Positions 20,540 to 29,293 of a stretch of 64,000 bases of DNA are shown here, piece after piece. A program made the translations under genes and the position numbers. The first letter of the stretch is position 1. Each line of letters begins with the position of its first letter. The stretch is taken from positions 339,859 to 403,858 of the forward strand of contig NZ_JAMXFJ010000001.1 in the NCBI RefSeq assembly GCF_025460805.1, written 5' to 3'. This DNA is from Microvirga sesbaniae (GTDB taxonomy: Bacteria; Pseudomonadota; Alphaproteobacteria; Rhizobiales; Beijerinckiaceae). Under the pieces are notes generated by a model, which was given only the letters and a program-made list of their open reading frames with translations, searched no databases and was not told the DNA's origin.

Positions 20540-20764
20540 TTAGGTGAAGAGCAGAACGAGAGCGACGACGAGGCAGAAGATGCCGAGACCTTCCGCGAGC
20601 GCCGCGCCGATGAACGCGCGGGCGAACTGGCCGTCGGCGGCCGACGGGTTGCGCAGAGCGCCGGACAGGAAGTTGCCGAAGATGTTGCCGACGCCCATGG
20701 CGGCGAGGCCCATGCCGATGCAGGCGAGGCCTGCGCCGAGGAACTTGAAAGCAACCGGATCCAT
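20540..20764 (-). CDS. atpE: ATP synthase F0 subunit c
   Basis: Proton-carrying ring subunit. The 74-residue product is a two-helix hairpin; the ion-binding carboxylate is Glu58 in [15 protein letters not shown], and the polar loop has RNPSA between the helices. The Gly-rich first helix ([17 protein letters not shown]) is typical. The residues indicate a proton rather than a sodium ring, since the sodium ligand pattern is absent. It lies between atpB and atpF'. Confidence 0.97.
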   Translation of the reverse strand: MDPVAFKFLGAGLACIGMGLAAMGVGNIFGNFLSGALRNPSAADGQFARAFIGAALAEGLGIFCLVVALVLLFT

Positions 20765-20819
20765 TGTGATCTCCTTGGGAATACCGTGATCGGGAGGGAA
20801 GGGGTAACTCGGCGCAGAC

Positions 20820-21548
20820 CTAGTGGCCCGGGTGCAGCGCGTCGTTGAGGTAGATGCAGGTCAACACCGTGAAGACGTAGGCCTGCAGAGCGGCGACGAG
20901 GAACTCGAGCGCCATGAGGGCAACCGCCATGAGGAGCGGCAGCGGAGCGAGGATCGTCAGGGCACCGCCGGCGCCGAGCAGCGCCACCACGAAGCCTGCG
21001 AACACCTTCAGCGCGATGTGTCCCGCGAGCATGTTCGCGAAGAGACGCAAGGACAGCGAGATCGGCCGGGACAGGAACGAGATGAGCTCGATCACCACGA
21101 TGAAGGGCAGGAGCCAGGCCGGCACGCCCGACGGGACGAAGAGGCCGAGGAAGTGGGTGCCGTGCTTCATGAAGCCGTAGATCACCACCGTGCCGATGAC
21201 GAGCAGGGCCAGGGCGAAGGTGACGATGATGTGGCTGGTGACCGTGAAGAAGCCCGGGATCATGCCGAGCAGGTTGGCCGTCAGCACGAACATGAACAGC
21301 GAGAACACGAGGGGGAAGAACTTCATCCCCTCCTTGCCCGTCGCGTCGACCAGCGTGTTCGCGACGAAATCGTGCAGGACCTCGGCGACCGACTGGGCGC
21401 GGCCCGGGACGACCGCGCGCTTGCGGGTCGCGAACAGCAGGCCGCCCACGATCACGGCGGCGGCGCCGATCATGAACAGGGACGAATTGGTGAAGTTGAT
21501 GACCGGAATGATGGGCTTGATCTGGAATTGTTCGATCGGGCTCGCCAT
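20820..21548 (-). CDS. atpB: ATP synthase F0 subunit a
   Basis: Forms the proton half-channels next to the c ring. The 242-residue product has five or six membrane helices and the essential arginine in [14 protein letters not shown]. The N-terminus [15 protein letters not shown] and the ANLLGMIPG segment are characteristic. It follows atpI by about 60 bases and precedes atpE by about 55 bases in the same direction, in the standard alphaproteobacterial F0 order. Confidence 0.97.
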   Translation of the reverse strand: MASPIEQFQIKPIIPVINFTNSSLFMIGAAAVIVGGLLFATRKRAVVPGRAQSVAEVLHDFVANTLVDATGKEGMKFFPLVFSLFMFVLTANLLGMIPGFFTVTSHIIVTFALALLVIGTVVIYGFMKHGTHFLGLFVPSGVPAWLLPFIVVIELISFLSRPISLSLRLFANMLAGHIALKVFAGFVVALLGAGGALTILAPLPLLMAVALMALEFLVAALQAYVFTVLTCIYLNDALHPGH

Positions 21549-21608
21549 GATCCGCTCTCAAAGTTCGATGTTATCAAATGCCGTTCGGCGCTCGAAAGTC
21601 TAAGTCCG

Positions 21609-21980
21609 TCACCGCTTGTCGTCATACCGGGCGGACTTGACCATCCCGGCCGCTCGCAACAGGTTGAGCATCCCGGCGCAGAAGCCGAGTATCAGACAAA
21701 CGATCAGACCCCAAGGGGACGTCCCGAACACGCGGTCGACGATCCAACCCAGGATTCCGCCGGCCGCCACTCCTGCAACGAATTCGGCCGAGAGCCTGAA
21801 GGCTTGGCCGAGAGCGCGGGAATCTGACGTCGGACGGGCGCGAGGCTCTGACTCGGCTCGCTGCGCGGATGCTTGGGAGATCCGTGCGTCGAGAGACTTC
21901 AGTCTCGCTGACAGGTCGGCCTCGTCGGCGCTGCCCGGTTTCCGCTCATTCTCGCCGTTCCGCTCGTGAGGGTCCGCCAT
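21609..21980 (-). CDS. atpI: ATP synthase F0 assembly/associated protein AtpI
   Basis: The 123-residue product has a charged N-terminal half (about residues 1-60) with a DLSARLKSLDARI segment, and two membrane helices (about 66-86 and 90-110) with the family pattern AGVAAGGILGWIVDRVFGTSPWG. AtpI helps assemble the c ring or couples Mg to F0. It is the first gene of the F0 operon, with a strong promoter about 60-90 bases upstream. Confidence 0.93.
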   Translation of the reverse strand: MADPHERNGENERKPGSADEADLSARLKSLDARISQASAQRAESEPRARPTSDSRALGQAFRLSAEFVAGVAAGGILGWIVDRVFGTSPWGLIVCLILGFCAGMLNLLRAAGMVKSARYDDKR

Positions 21981-22042
21981 TGCGATCTCCTTTGAAGCGT
22001 TGCGGGAAAATGCTTGGAAGCCCAGCCCCGAAAGCCGGGCGC

Positions 22043-22071
22043 ACCATATGAGCGGGGGTCCCCCCTGTCAA
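22043..22071 (-). promoter_or_regulatory. sigma-70-type promoter of the atp F0 operon
   Basis: On the minus strand TTGACA (22066-22071) and TATGGT (22043-22048) are separated by exactly 17 bases. The spacer contains the near-perfect palindrome GGGGGGACCCCC, an unusual GC block that may affect promoter geometry or bind a regulator. Confidence 0.78.
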
Positions 22072-22186
22072 GAACCGTCTGAAAACATCCAAGTGTCTGA
22101 TTTGATTGAATTAACCGTGTTTTCAGGTGCCCTCGGGCCGAAAGCGCACATGTTTTTGAGGCTGAAGCAAGGCAGGGCTGAAAGCC

Positions 22187-25100
22187 TTAGGCTACCTCAA
22201 GAATGCGCTCTGCGCTCTGCAGGTCCACGGAGACGAGCTGCGAGACGCCCCGTTCGGCCATGGTGACGCCGAAGAGACGGTCCATCCGGGCCATGGTGAT
22301 CGGGTTGTGGGTGATGACCACGAAGCGGGTCTCGGTCTGGCGCGCCATGTCCTCCAGGAGGGCGCAGTAGCGCTCCACGTTGGCGTCGTCGAGGGGCGCG
22401 TCCACCTCGTCGAGCACGCAGATCGGCGAGGGATTCGTGAGGAACACGGCGAAGATCAGCGCGGTCGCCGTCAGGGCCTGCTCGCCGCCGGACAGCAGGG
22501 TCATGCTCTGGGGCTTCTTGCCGGGCGGGCGGGCGAGGATCTCGAGGCCGGCTTCCAGCGGATCGTCCGAATCGACCAGGGTCAGCTCCGCCGTGCCGCC
22601 GCCGAACAGGGTGGCGAACAGGCGCTTGAAATGGTTGTTCACCACGTCGAAGGCGGCAAGCAGGCGCTCGCGGCCCTCGCGGTTGAGGCTGCCGATGGCC
22701 TGGCGCAGGCGCTTGATGGCCTCGACGAGATCGTCGCGCTCGCCCGCGATGCCGTTGTACTTGGTCTCGAGCTCGCTGAGCTCCTCGTCGGCGCGCAGGT
22801 TGACGGCGCCGAGGCGCTCCCGGTCGTTCTTGAGGGAGTGCAGCTTCGATTCGATCTCGCCGTGGGAGGGCAGGTCGGTCGCTTCCTTCAGGCCGGCGAG
22901 CTCGATGAGCCCGGCCGGCGTCGTCTCCAGGTTCTCCGCGATGGCGCGGGTGATCTCCGCCAGGCGGGCCACCGCGGCCTCGTGGCGGGCCTGGGATCCG
23001 GCGCGCGATTCGCGGGCCGCCGACAAGGCTTCGAGGGCCGCGCGGGCCGCGCGATCCGACTCGGCCAGGCCCGTCTCGGCATCGGCCAGATGGTCGGCCG
23101 CTTCCTTGCGCTTGGCCTCGGCTTCTTCCACCTCGGCCATGAGGGCGCGGCGGCGCTGCAGGTAGGTGTCGGGGGCCTCCAGCAGGCGCTGGTGCTCGTC
23201 CTGCGCGCGCTCGAGGCGCTCGCCCAGATCCTCGAACGCCTTGGCGGCGCGTCCCGCCCGCTCGGTCCAGAGGCGGATGTCGGCCGCGATCGCCTCCTGC
23301 CGCCGGCGGCGCAGTTCGGCTTCGTGCATGAGGGATTGCAGGGCGGCCCGGGCCTCGGAGGCGGCCGCCCGGCGCTCGGCCACGCGGGTGCGCTCCTCGA
23401 GCAGGCGGCTTTCCAGATCCGGCGCCGGGGCGAGGTCCTGCAGGGCGCTCTCGGCGTCCTGCACGCGCTCCAGGGCCTCCGCCTCGCTCTCGGACAGGCG
23501 GGCGAGGCCTTCCTGCAGGGCCGAGCGGCGCTGGCCGAGCTCGGCCTCCTTGCGCTCGGCGGCGGCGAGGCGCGCGCGGGCGGCATCGAGCGCCTGCCGG
23601 GCCTGGCGGGCGGCCTCGATGGCCTGCGTCTCATGGGAGGCCGCCCGGCGGACCGCGTCCTGGGCCGCCTCCGCCTCGTGGCGCAGGTGCTCGGCCTGCT
23701 CGCGGGCCTCGGCGGCCTCGCGCTCCAGATCCCCGAGGCGGTTCTTCTCCGCGAGGCGGCGGGCCGCCGGGGAGGGCGCCTCGGCGGCGGCCGTGAACCC
23801 GTCCCAGCGCCACAGATCGCCTGCCTGCGTGACAAGGCGCTGGCCGGGCTTCAGCAGGCCGCGCAGGCGCAGGCCGTCCTCCTTGCTCACCACGCCGATC
23901 TGGCGCAGGCGGCGCTGCAGGGCCGCGGGCGCCCGGGCGAGGTCCGCCAGGGAGCGGACGCCGTCCGGCAGGGCCGGATCGTCCTCGCCGGCGTGGGTCT
24001 CGGCCCAGTGGTGCGGGGCGGACGGATTGACCGAGGCTTCGAGATCGTCACCCAGGGCTGCGCCCAGGGCCGTCTCGTAGCCCTTCTGGACCGTGATCTG
24101 GTCGACGGCCGGGGGCCAGAGGTCGCCGGTCGCGGAGGTCACCAGCTTGGCGAGGGTGCGCGCCTCGGTCTCGAGGCGCTGCGCCTTGCGCTCGGCCTCG
24201 TTGAGGGGCTGGCGCAGGCGACTCTCGGCCTCGCGGGCGTCCGACAGGGTCTCGCGTGCGCCGATCACCGCCTCTTCGGCGCCCTGGGCGGTGTCCTCGG
24301 CGATCGCCATGTCCTCGCGCAGGTCGTCCAGGGAGGGGCCTTCGTCGGACGGGGCGGAGAGCGCCGCGATCTCGCGCTCGAGCCGCTCCTTCTCGGATCG
24401 GAAACGGGCGGCGCGCTCCAGCTCCTCGCGCACGGCGCGCTCCAGGGCGGCCCGGCGGGCGTTCAGGTCGGAGGTCTGGGCCTGAAGAGCGCTCAGGGCG
24501 GATTCGGCTTCCGCCAGCTCGGCTTCGGCGCCCTGGAGGCGCTCCTCGGCCTCGGCGCGGGCATCGTCCGCCCCGTCGGTGGTGAGCGAGATCTCGGCGG
24601 CTTCCGACTGAAGGCGCTCGATCGTGGCCTCCGCGTCGCCGCGCTGCGCCGCCTCGCGGGCGATGTCCCGGTTCAGGTCGCCGATATGGCGCTCCAGCTC
24701 GACCACGCGCTCCTTGGACCGGCGCTCCTCCGATTCGAGCTCGTTGCGGGCATGGGTCAGCCGCTGCAGGGCGGCGGCCGCGGCGGCTTCCGCCTGCCGC
24801 AGGGCCGGGAGGCCATGGGCCGCGACCGCCTGGGCGGTGGCCGCCCGGGTCTGCTCCTCGGTGGCGTCGGCCACCGCCTTGAGATCCTCGGCCACCTGGC
24901 GCTCGGCGGTGGCGGCCTGCTCCCGCGCCTCGGCGAAGCTGATGGCGTACATCAGGGCTTCCAGGCGCCGGATCTCGGCCGAGAGGTTCTTGTACCGGGA
25001 GGCCTGGCGGCCCTGGCGCTTCAGGCTCTCGATCTGGCTTTCCAGCTCGCGGATCACGTCCTCGACGCGGACCAGGTTGTCCTCGGCGGCCTTGAGGCGC

Positions 25101-25645
25101 AGCTCCGCCTCGTGCCGGCGGGCGTGGAGGCCTGCGATGCCGGCGGCATCCTCCAGGATGCGGCGCCGGGCCTGTGGCTTGGCCGAAATGATCTCGCTGA
25201 TCTGGCCCTGGCGGACGAGGGCCGGCGACCGGGCGCCCGTGGCCGCGTCGGCGAACAGGATCTGCACGTCGCGGGCGCGGACTTCCTTGCCGTTGACCCG
25301 GTAGGTCGAGCCTTCCTCGCGCTCGATCTTGCGCGAGATTTCGAGAAGGTCCGTGTCGTTGAAGGCCGCGGGCGCGGTGCGCTCGCCGTTGTCGATGGTG
25401 AGCATCACCTCGGCCCAGTTGCGGGCCGGGCGGCCGCCGGAGCCGGAGAAGATGACATCGTCCATGCCCGTCGCGCGCATGTTCTTGTGGGAGTTCTCTC
25501 CCATGACCCAGCGCAGGGCCTCGACGAGGTTGGACTTGCCGCAGCCGTTCGGCCCGACGACGCCGGTCAGGCCGGGCTCGATGAGGAAGTCGGTGGGCTC
25601 GACGAAGGTCTTGAAGCCCGCAATGCGAAGGCGCGTCAGCTTCAT
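22187..25645 (-). CDS. smc: chromosome segregation protein SMC
   Basis: Condensin ATPase that organises the chromosome. The 1152-residue product has an N-terminal Walker A site GPNGCGKSNL (residues 31-40), two long coiled coils rich in Glu, Arg and Ala (about 160-480 and 640-980), a hinge between them (about 490-620), and the C-terminal ABC signature LLSGGEQALTA followed by Walker B PICVLDEVDAPLDD. Length and architecture are typical. It is the first of a same-strand group with dsbA and dciA. A long open frame opposite it is a GC artefact. Confidence 0.97.
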   Translation of the reverse strand: MKLTRLRIAGFKTFVEPTDFLIEPGLTGVVGPNGCGKSNLVEALRWVMGENSHKNMRATGMDDVIFSGSGGRPARNWAEVMLTIDNGERTAPAAFNDTDLLEISRKIEREEGSTYRVNGKEVRARDVQILFADAATGARSPALVRQGQISEIISAKPQARRRILEDAAGIAGLHARRHEAELRLKAAEDNLVRVEDVIRELESQIESLKRQGRQASRYKNLSAEIRRLEALMYAISFAEAREQAATAERQVAEDLKAVADATEEQTRAATAQAVAAHGLPALRQAEAAAAAALQRLTHARNELESEERRSKERVVELERHIGDLNRDIAREAAQRGDAEATIERLQSEAAEISLTTDGADDARAEAEERLQGAEAELAEAESALSALQAQTSDLNARRAALERAVREELERAARFRSEKERLEREIAALSAPSDEGPSLDDLREDMAIAEDTAQGAEEAVIGARETLSDAREAESRLRQPLNEAERKAQRLETEARTLAKLVTSATGDLWPPAVDQITVQKGYETALGAALGDDLEASVNPSAPHHWAETHAGEDDPALPDGVRSLADLARAPAALQRRLRQIGVVSKEDGLRLRGLLKPGQRLVTQAGDLWRWDGFTAAAEAPSPAARRLAEKNRLGDLEREAAEAREQAEHLRHEAEAAQDAVRRAASHETQAIEAARQARQALDAARARLAAAERKEAELGQRRSALQEGLARLSESEAEALERVQDAESALQDLAPAPDLESRLLEERTRVAERRAAASEARAALQSLMHEAELRRRRQEAIAADIRLWTERAGRAAKAFEDLGERLERAQDEHQRLLEAPDTYLQRRRALMAEVEEAEAKRKEAADHLADAETGLAESDRAARAALEALSAARESRAGSQARHEAAVARLAEITRAIAENLETTPAGLIELAGLKEATDLPSHGEIESKLHSLKNDRERLGAVNLRADEELSELETKYNGIAGERDDLVEAIKRLRQAIGSLNREGRERLLAAFDVVNNHFKRLFATLFGGGTAELTLVDSDDPLEAGLEILARPPGKKPQSMTLLSGGEQALTATALIFAVFLTNPSPICVLDEVDAPLDDANVERYCALLEDMARQTETRFVVITHNPITMARMDRLFGVTMAERGVSQLVSVDLQSAERILEVA

Positions 25646-25690
25646 GGACGCGCCTTTCCGTCCCGCCCCGCGGGGGGCAGGCGATGGAGC

Positions 25691-26329
25691 TTATTCTCCG
25701 AGAATCGGCTTGATGATCTTCTCAAGCTCATCGATCGACAGGCTTCCAGGATGGCGCTCACCATTGATGAAGAAAGTGGGCGTGGAGTCCACTTTGAACT
25801 GCTCCATAGCCCGGTTCTTCACCGCATTGACTGCGTCATATAGTTTCTGGTCCTTGAGGCAAGCGTCAAATTTTTCCTGTGAAAAACCCGCCTGTCGCAT
25901 GAGCCCGCGCAGGGCGTCGAGCGGCTTGTCCACGAAGGCCCAGTTCCGCTGCTGCTCGAACAGCAGGTCCGTGATCGGGTAATACTTGTCGTTGCCGTCG
26001 TAGCGGGCGAGCATGAAACCCGCCGTGGCGAGGGGATCCAGGGGGAACTCGCGCAGGACGAAGCGGACCTTGCCGGTGTCGATGTAGCGCTTCTTCAGCT
26101 CCGGCCAGGTGGTCTTGTGGAAGTTCGCGCAGTGGGAGCAGGTCAGCGAGGCGTACTCGATGATCGTCACCTTGGCGTTGTCCGGCCCCAGGGCCACATC
26201 CCCCAGGGGCCCCTGGACCGCCAGGTCCTGGGCGGCCACGTTCTGGGCGAAGGCCGGAAGGCTCGTGGCGAAATAGGCGGTCGCGGCTGCGGTTCCGAGA
26301 AGCTGAAGCGTCTGACGCCGGGTGATCAT
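25691..26329 (-). CDS. DsbA family thiol:disulfide oxidoreductase
   Basis: Periplasmic thioredoxin-fold protein. The ATG at 26329 gives 212 residues, with a twin-arginine signal (ITRRQTLQLLG) and a probable cleavage site after LPAFA (near residue 28). The redox motif is CSHC (Cys64 and Cys67) in YASLTCSHCANFHKT, and the cis-Pro is in VDSTPTFFINGER. This is the DsbA/DsbG-like thioredoxin_4 group. Its place between smc and dciA is conserved in Rhizobiales; why is not known. Confidence 0.92.
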   Translation of the reverse strand: MITRRQTLQLLGTAAATAYFATSLPAFAQNVAAQDLAVQGPLGDVALGPDNAKVTIIEYASLTCSHCANFHKTTWPELKKRYIDTGKVRFVLREFPLDPLATAGFMLARYDGNDKYYPITDLLFEQQRNWAFVDKPLDALRGLMRQAGFSQEKFDACLKDQKLYDAVNAVKNRAMEQFKVDSTPTFFINGERHPGSLSIDELEKIIKPILGE

Positions 26330-26416
26330 CGTGGGGAGGCTCCTGAAGAGATTTCGTCCTGCGGACGAATGACTTGCGGTAAAATGACTTGGCCTTCGTG
26401 GCAAGCGCCCGCCATC

Positions 26417-26926
26417 TCACGCTTTCGTGCGTGAACCGGAGCTGACGATGGCCTGGCCCAGCCGGTCGAGCGCCGCCTTCAGGGATTCCTCCCGGATGGG
26501 CTCGACGGCCCTGTCCACCTTCTCCCTCTCCGCGGAGGTGAGGGGGCGGGCGACGGGGCGCTTCTTCTCAACCCGCCGCACGGGCCCTTGTTTCAGCACC
26601 AGCTTGCCGATGCAGCGCCAGCCGTAATGGGTGTTCACCCGGTCGATGACCGTGGGGGCGAGGTGCTGCATCTCGAGCGCGAAGGCGCTCTCGACCCGGA
26701 TCACGAGGGTGGCCGGATCCGGCCGCGCCTCCGGGTCGGCGTGGGGGGCCTTGCGCTTCCACTCGATCTTGAGCGGCTGGGTGAAGGCGGACAGGCGCTC
26801 GCCGACGATGTCCGGCCAGGCCATGATGATGTCGGACGTGGCGAAGCCCTGCGCCGCCAGGCTGGGGGACAGGCAGACGTCGAGAAACTCGGCGAGGGGG
26901 CGGGCCAAAGGCCTTGGGCGTCTCAT
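26417..26926 (-). CDS. DciA-like DUF721 protein
   Basis: The 169-residue product has the DUF721 domain (about residues 10-110) with the conserved IMAWPDIVGERLSAFTQPLKI block and VRVESAFALEMQHLAPTVIDRVN. DUF721 proteins include DciA, the ancestral loader of the replicative helicase, so a role in replication start is plausible. The C-terminal third is charged and probably disordered or helical. It is divergent from mutY with 57 bases between the starts. Confidence 0.88.
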   Translation of the reverse strand: MRRPRPLARPLAEFLDVCLSPSLAAQGFATSDIIMAWPDIVGERLSAFTQPLKIEWKRKAPHADPEARPDPATLVIRVESAFALEMQHLAPTVIDRVNTHYGWRCIGKLVLKQGPVRRVEKKRPVARPLTSAEREKVDRAVEPIREESLKAALDRLGQAIVSSGSRTKA

Positions 26927-26983
26927 GTTGAATGTCCAAAAGCCGCGTTGGAATATTCCGTGTAGAACGCTATTCCAAATCCC

Positions 26984-28096
26984 ATGTTAACGCCCGCCGC
27001 GAGCGCGACCAAGCCCGACCCGCAGGACCTTCTCGCCTGGTACGACCGCCACCGGCGCGACCTGCCGTGGCGCGCGAAGCCCGGCGTGACCGCCGACCCC
27101 TACCGGGTCTGGCTGTCCGAGATCATGCTGCAGCAGACCACCGTGACGGCGGTCCGTCCCTACTATTTGAACTTCCTTGAGCGATTCCCGACCGTCGAGG
27201 CTCTCGCCGAGGCGCCGGCCGATTCGGTGATGCAGGCCTGGGCCGGCCTCGGCTATTATTCCCGCGCCCGCAACCTCCATGCCTGCGCCAAGGCGGTCAT
27301 GGACAAGCATGGCGGGCATTTTCCGGGCACCGAGGCCGAGCTCCTGAAGCTTCCGGGCATCGGCGCCTATACGGCGGCGGCGGTCGCGGCCATCGCGTTC
27401 GACGAGAAGGCGGCCGCGGTCGACGGCAACGTGGAGCGGGTGATGTCCCGCGTCTTCATGGTCGAGGAGCCGCTGCCCAAGGCCAAGCCCCTGATTCGGT
27501 CGCTCACGGAAGCGCTGGTGCCGGCGGACCGGCCGGGCGACTTCGCCCAGGCCGTGATGGATCTCGGCGCCACCATCTGCACGCCCAAGCGCCCGGCCTG
27601 CGCGCTCTGCCCCTGGATGGTGCCCTGCCGGGCCCGGGCGGAGGGCCTGCAGGAGGCCTTCCCGAAGAAGCAGAAGAAGGAGGCCGGGCCGCTGCGCAAG
27701 GGAGCGGCCTTCGTGGTGCTGCGCGCCGACGACACGATCCTGCTGCGCACCCGCCCGCCGCAGGGGCTCCTCGGCGGCATGGCGGAGCCGCCCACGAGCG
27801 AATGGATGCCCGACTATGAGCCATCCCGGGCCGTGCTCGACGCGCCCATCGAGGCGCGGTGGCAGCGGCTGCCGGGCATTGTCCGGCACGTCTTCACGCA
27901 TTTTCCGCTCGAGCTGACCGTGTTGTTCGCCAAGGTGTCCAAGGGCACGCCTGCCCCGGAGGACATGCGCTGGACCCCGCGCCTGCAACTGCACGAGGAG
28001 GCGCTGCCCGGCGCCATGAAGAAGGTGCTGGCGCACGCGCTGGGGGATATTCCGGCCGGGAAGACGAAGAGCGGGAAGCCGGCGAAGGGGGCGTGA
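26984..28096 (+). CDS. mutY: A/G-specific adenine DNA glycosylase
   Basis: Removes adenine mispaired with 8-oxoguanine. The 370-residue product has catalytic Glu46 (WLSEIMLQQT), the helix-hairpin-helix around LPGIGAYTAAAVAAI, catalytic Asp147 (VDGNVERV) and a 4Fe-4S cluster at Cys199, Cys206, Cys209 and Cys215 (C-X6-C-X2-C-X5-C). The C-terminal NUDIX-like domain (about 235-360) recognises 8-oxoG. Divergent from dciA. Confidence 0.97.
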   Translation: MLTPAASATKPDPQDLLAWYDRHRRDLPWRAKPGVTADPYRVWLSEIMLQQTTVTAVRPYYLNFLERFPTVEALAEAPADSVMQAWAGLGYYSRARNLHACAKAVMDKHGGHFPGTEAELLKLPGIGAYTAAAVAAIAFDEKAAAVDGNVERVMSRVFMVEEPLPKAKPLIRSLTEALVPADRPGDFAQAVMDLGATICTPKRPACALCPWMVPCRARAEGLQEAFPKKQKKEAGPLRKGAAFVVLRADDTILLRTRPPQGLLGGMAEPPTSEWMPDYEPSRAVLDAPIEARWQRLPGIVRHVFTHFPLELTVLFAKVSKGTPAPEDMRWTPRLQLHEEALPGAMKKVLAHALGDIPAGKTKSGKPAKGA

Positions 28097-28110
28097 GGCC
28101 GGGCTCTTCT

Positions 28111-28150
28111 TTCCCGTCATGACCGGCCCCGCCCCGGCCATCCTGCGGCC
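28111..28150. repeat. half unit of family 1 palindromic repeat
   Basis: CCGTCATGACCGG..CCGGCCATCC lies just after mutY, without the second half of the pair. It sits between the convergent mutY and LysR genes. Confidence 0.65.
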
Positions 28151-28174
28151 TTCCGCCTCTCTGACGCAGGCACG

Positions 28175-29071
28175 TCACCCGCCCACCAGGGCCTTCTGGT
28201 TCCGCTTGAACAGGCCCGCCAGCGCATTCGCCACCCGGGCCACGTTGGGGCGGCTGCGGCTGCGCCGGTGCATGACCAGGAACACGTCCTCGACCAGGTC
28301 GCCCTCCGGCTTCGTGATCTGGATCAGGTCCGGGTCCGAATCGCCGAGCCAGCACGGGAGGAAGGCGGCGCCGAGGCCCGCCTTGGCGGCCTGGTAGCGG
28401 ATCGGCATGTCGCCGATCCGGGCCGCGATGGTGCGGCCCTGCGCGAACTCGGCCACATAGGCGGCCTGACGCGAGAGAGTCGGATCCTCCGGCGGCGCGA
28501 TGACGGAAGCGGGGTTTTCCGTGCGGGCATACATGGCGAAGGCGATCTGCCCGATCTTGCGGGCCACGAGATCGTCCGTGCCCTCCGGCAGGTTGCGCAT
28601 CCGCAGGCCGATATCGGCCTCGCCGGACGCGAGATCGAGCCGGCGCCGGGTCGGGAGATAGGCGATCTCCACGGGAGAAGCGGCTTCGTGCAGCTCCGCC
28701 GCATAGAGCGAGAGGAACAGCGTCACCGACGCGGTGGCCGTGACCCGCACCGGCGCGTCCGGGTCGGGCCTGTAGGCGGCGGCGGTGCGCGATACCACGG
28801 CGGCCGCCTCGCCCATGGGGGCGGCGGCCTCGAGGACCGCCTGACCCGCTTCCGTCAGCTCGAGGTTGTTCGGGCCGCGCTGGAACAGGGAGAGGCCCAG
28901 CGTCTCCTCCAGCACCTTGACGCGCCGCGCGATCGTCGGCTGGCTCTGGCCCAGCGCCTTCGCGGCGCTGTTCATCGATCCATGAGCCACCACGGCGAGA
29001 AAGATCCGCAGGTCGTCCCAGGACGGTTCCGTGAAGGCGAGGCGGAAGGGATCGAGAGACGAAGAAGCCAT
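28175..29071 (-). CDS. LysR-family transcriptional regulator
   Basis: The 298-residue product has a winged helix-turn-helix (about residues 18-78, DDLRIFLAVVAHGSMNSAAKALGQSQPTIARRV in two turns) and a C-terminal effector-binding domain (about 105-290). Its helix sequence resembles the group that regulates amino-acid or oxidoreductase genes. It lies next to and on the same strand as the ABC transporter genes, 222 bases away. No divergent partner gene is present, so its target is uncertain. Confidence 0.92.
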   Translation of the reverse strand: MASSSLDPFRLAFTEPSWDDLRIFLAVVAHGSMNSAAKALGQSQPTIARRVKVLEETLGLSLFQRGPNNLELTEAGQAVLEAAAPMGEAAAVVSRTAAAYRPDPDAPVRVTATASVTLFLSLYAAELHEAASPVEIAYLPTRRRLDLASGEADIGLRMRNLPEGTDDLVARKIGQIAFAMYARTENPASVIAPPEDPTLSRQAAYVAEFAQGRTIAARIGDMPIRYQAAKAGLGAAFLPCWLGDSDPDLIQITKPEGDLVEDVFLVMHRRSRSRPNVARVANALAGLFKRNQKALVGG

Positions 29072-29240
29072 GACAGGATGCTAAAGGGTTGAACCGGGTT
29101 CGGCATAGGGGAATGTTCCGGCGTGAGGACCGGCCCCTACCATCGCGGCGCGGCGGTTCCCGCGCAGCCCGCCAGGAGCGCGCGGCACCTCGTCAGTTTT
29201 GACGGGGAGCCCGATCGTTTCGAACGCTGCGCTTGTCCGG

Positions 29241-29276
29241 GCCGCATGGCCGAGACGAGCCCGGCCCTGACGTGGA
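29241..29276. repeat. degenerate half of family 1 repeat
   Basis: GCATGGCCGAGACGAGCCCGGCCCTGACGTGG matches the second half of a family 1 unit with several changes. It lies 18 bases after the permease stop. The remaining gap to the LysR gene shows no other feature. Confidence 0.5.
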
Positions 29277-29293
29277 CGAGGGGGAGGAGGAGG

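Noticed and set aside
22307..25843. An open frame of 1178 codons on the plus strand opposite smc
   Set aside because: It is an antisense frame of a clearly coded SMC protein. The translation is rich in Gly, Leu, Arg and Ala with no recognisable domain, as expected for antisense of GC-rich coiled-coil DNA.
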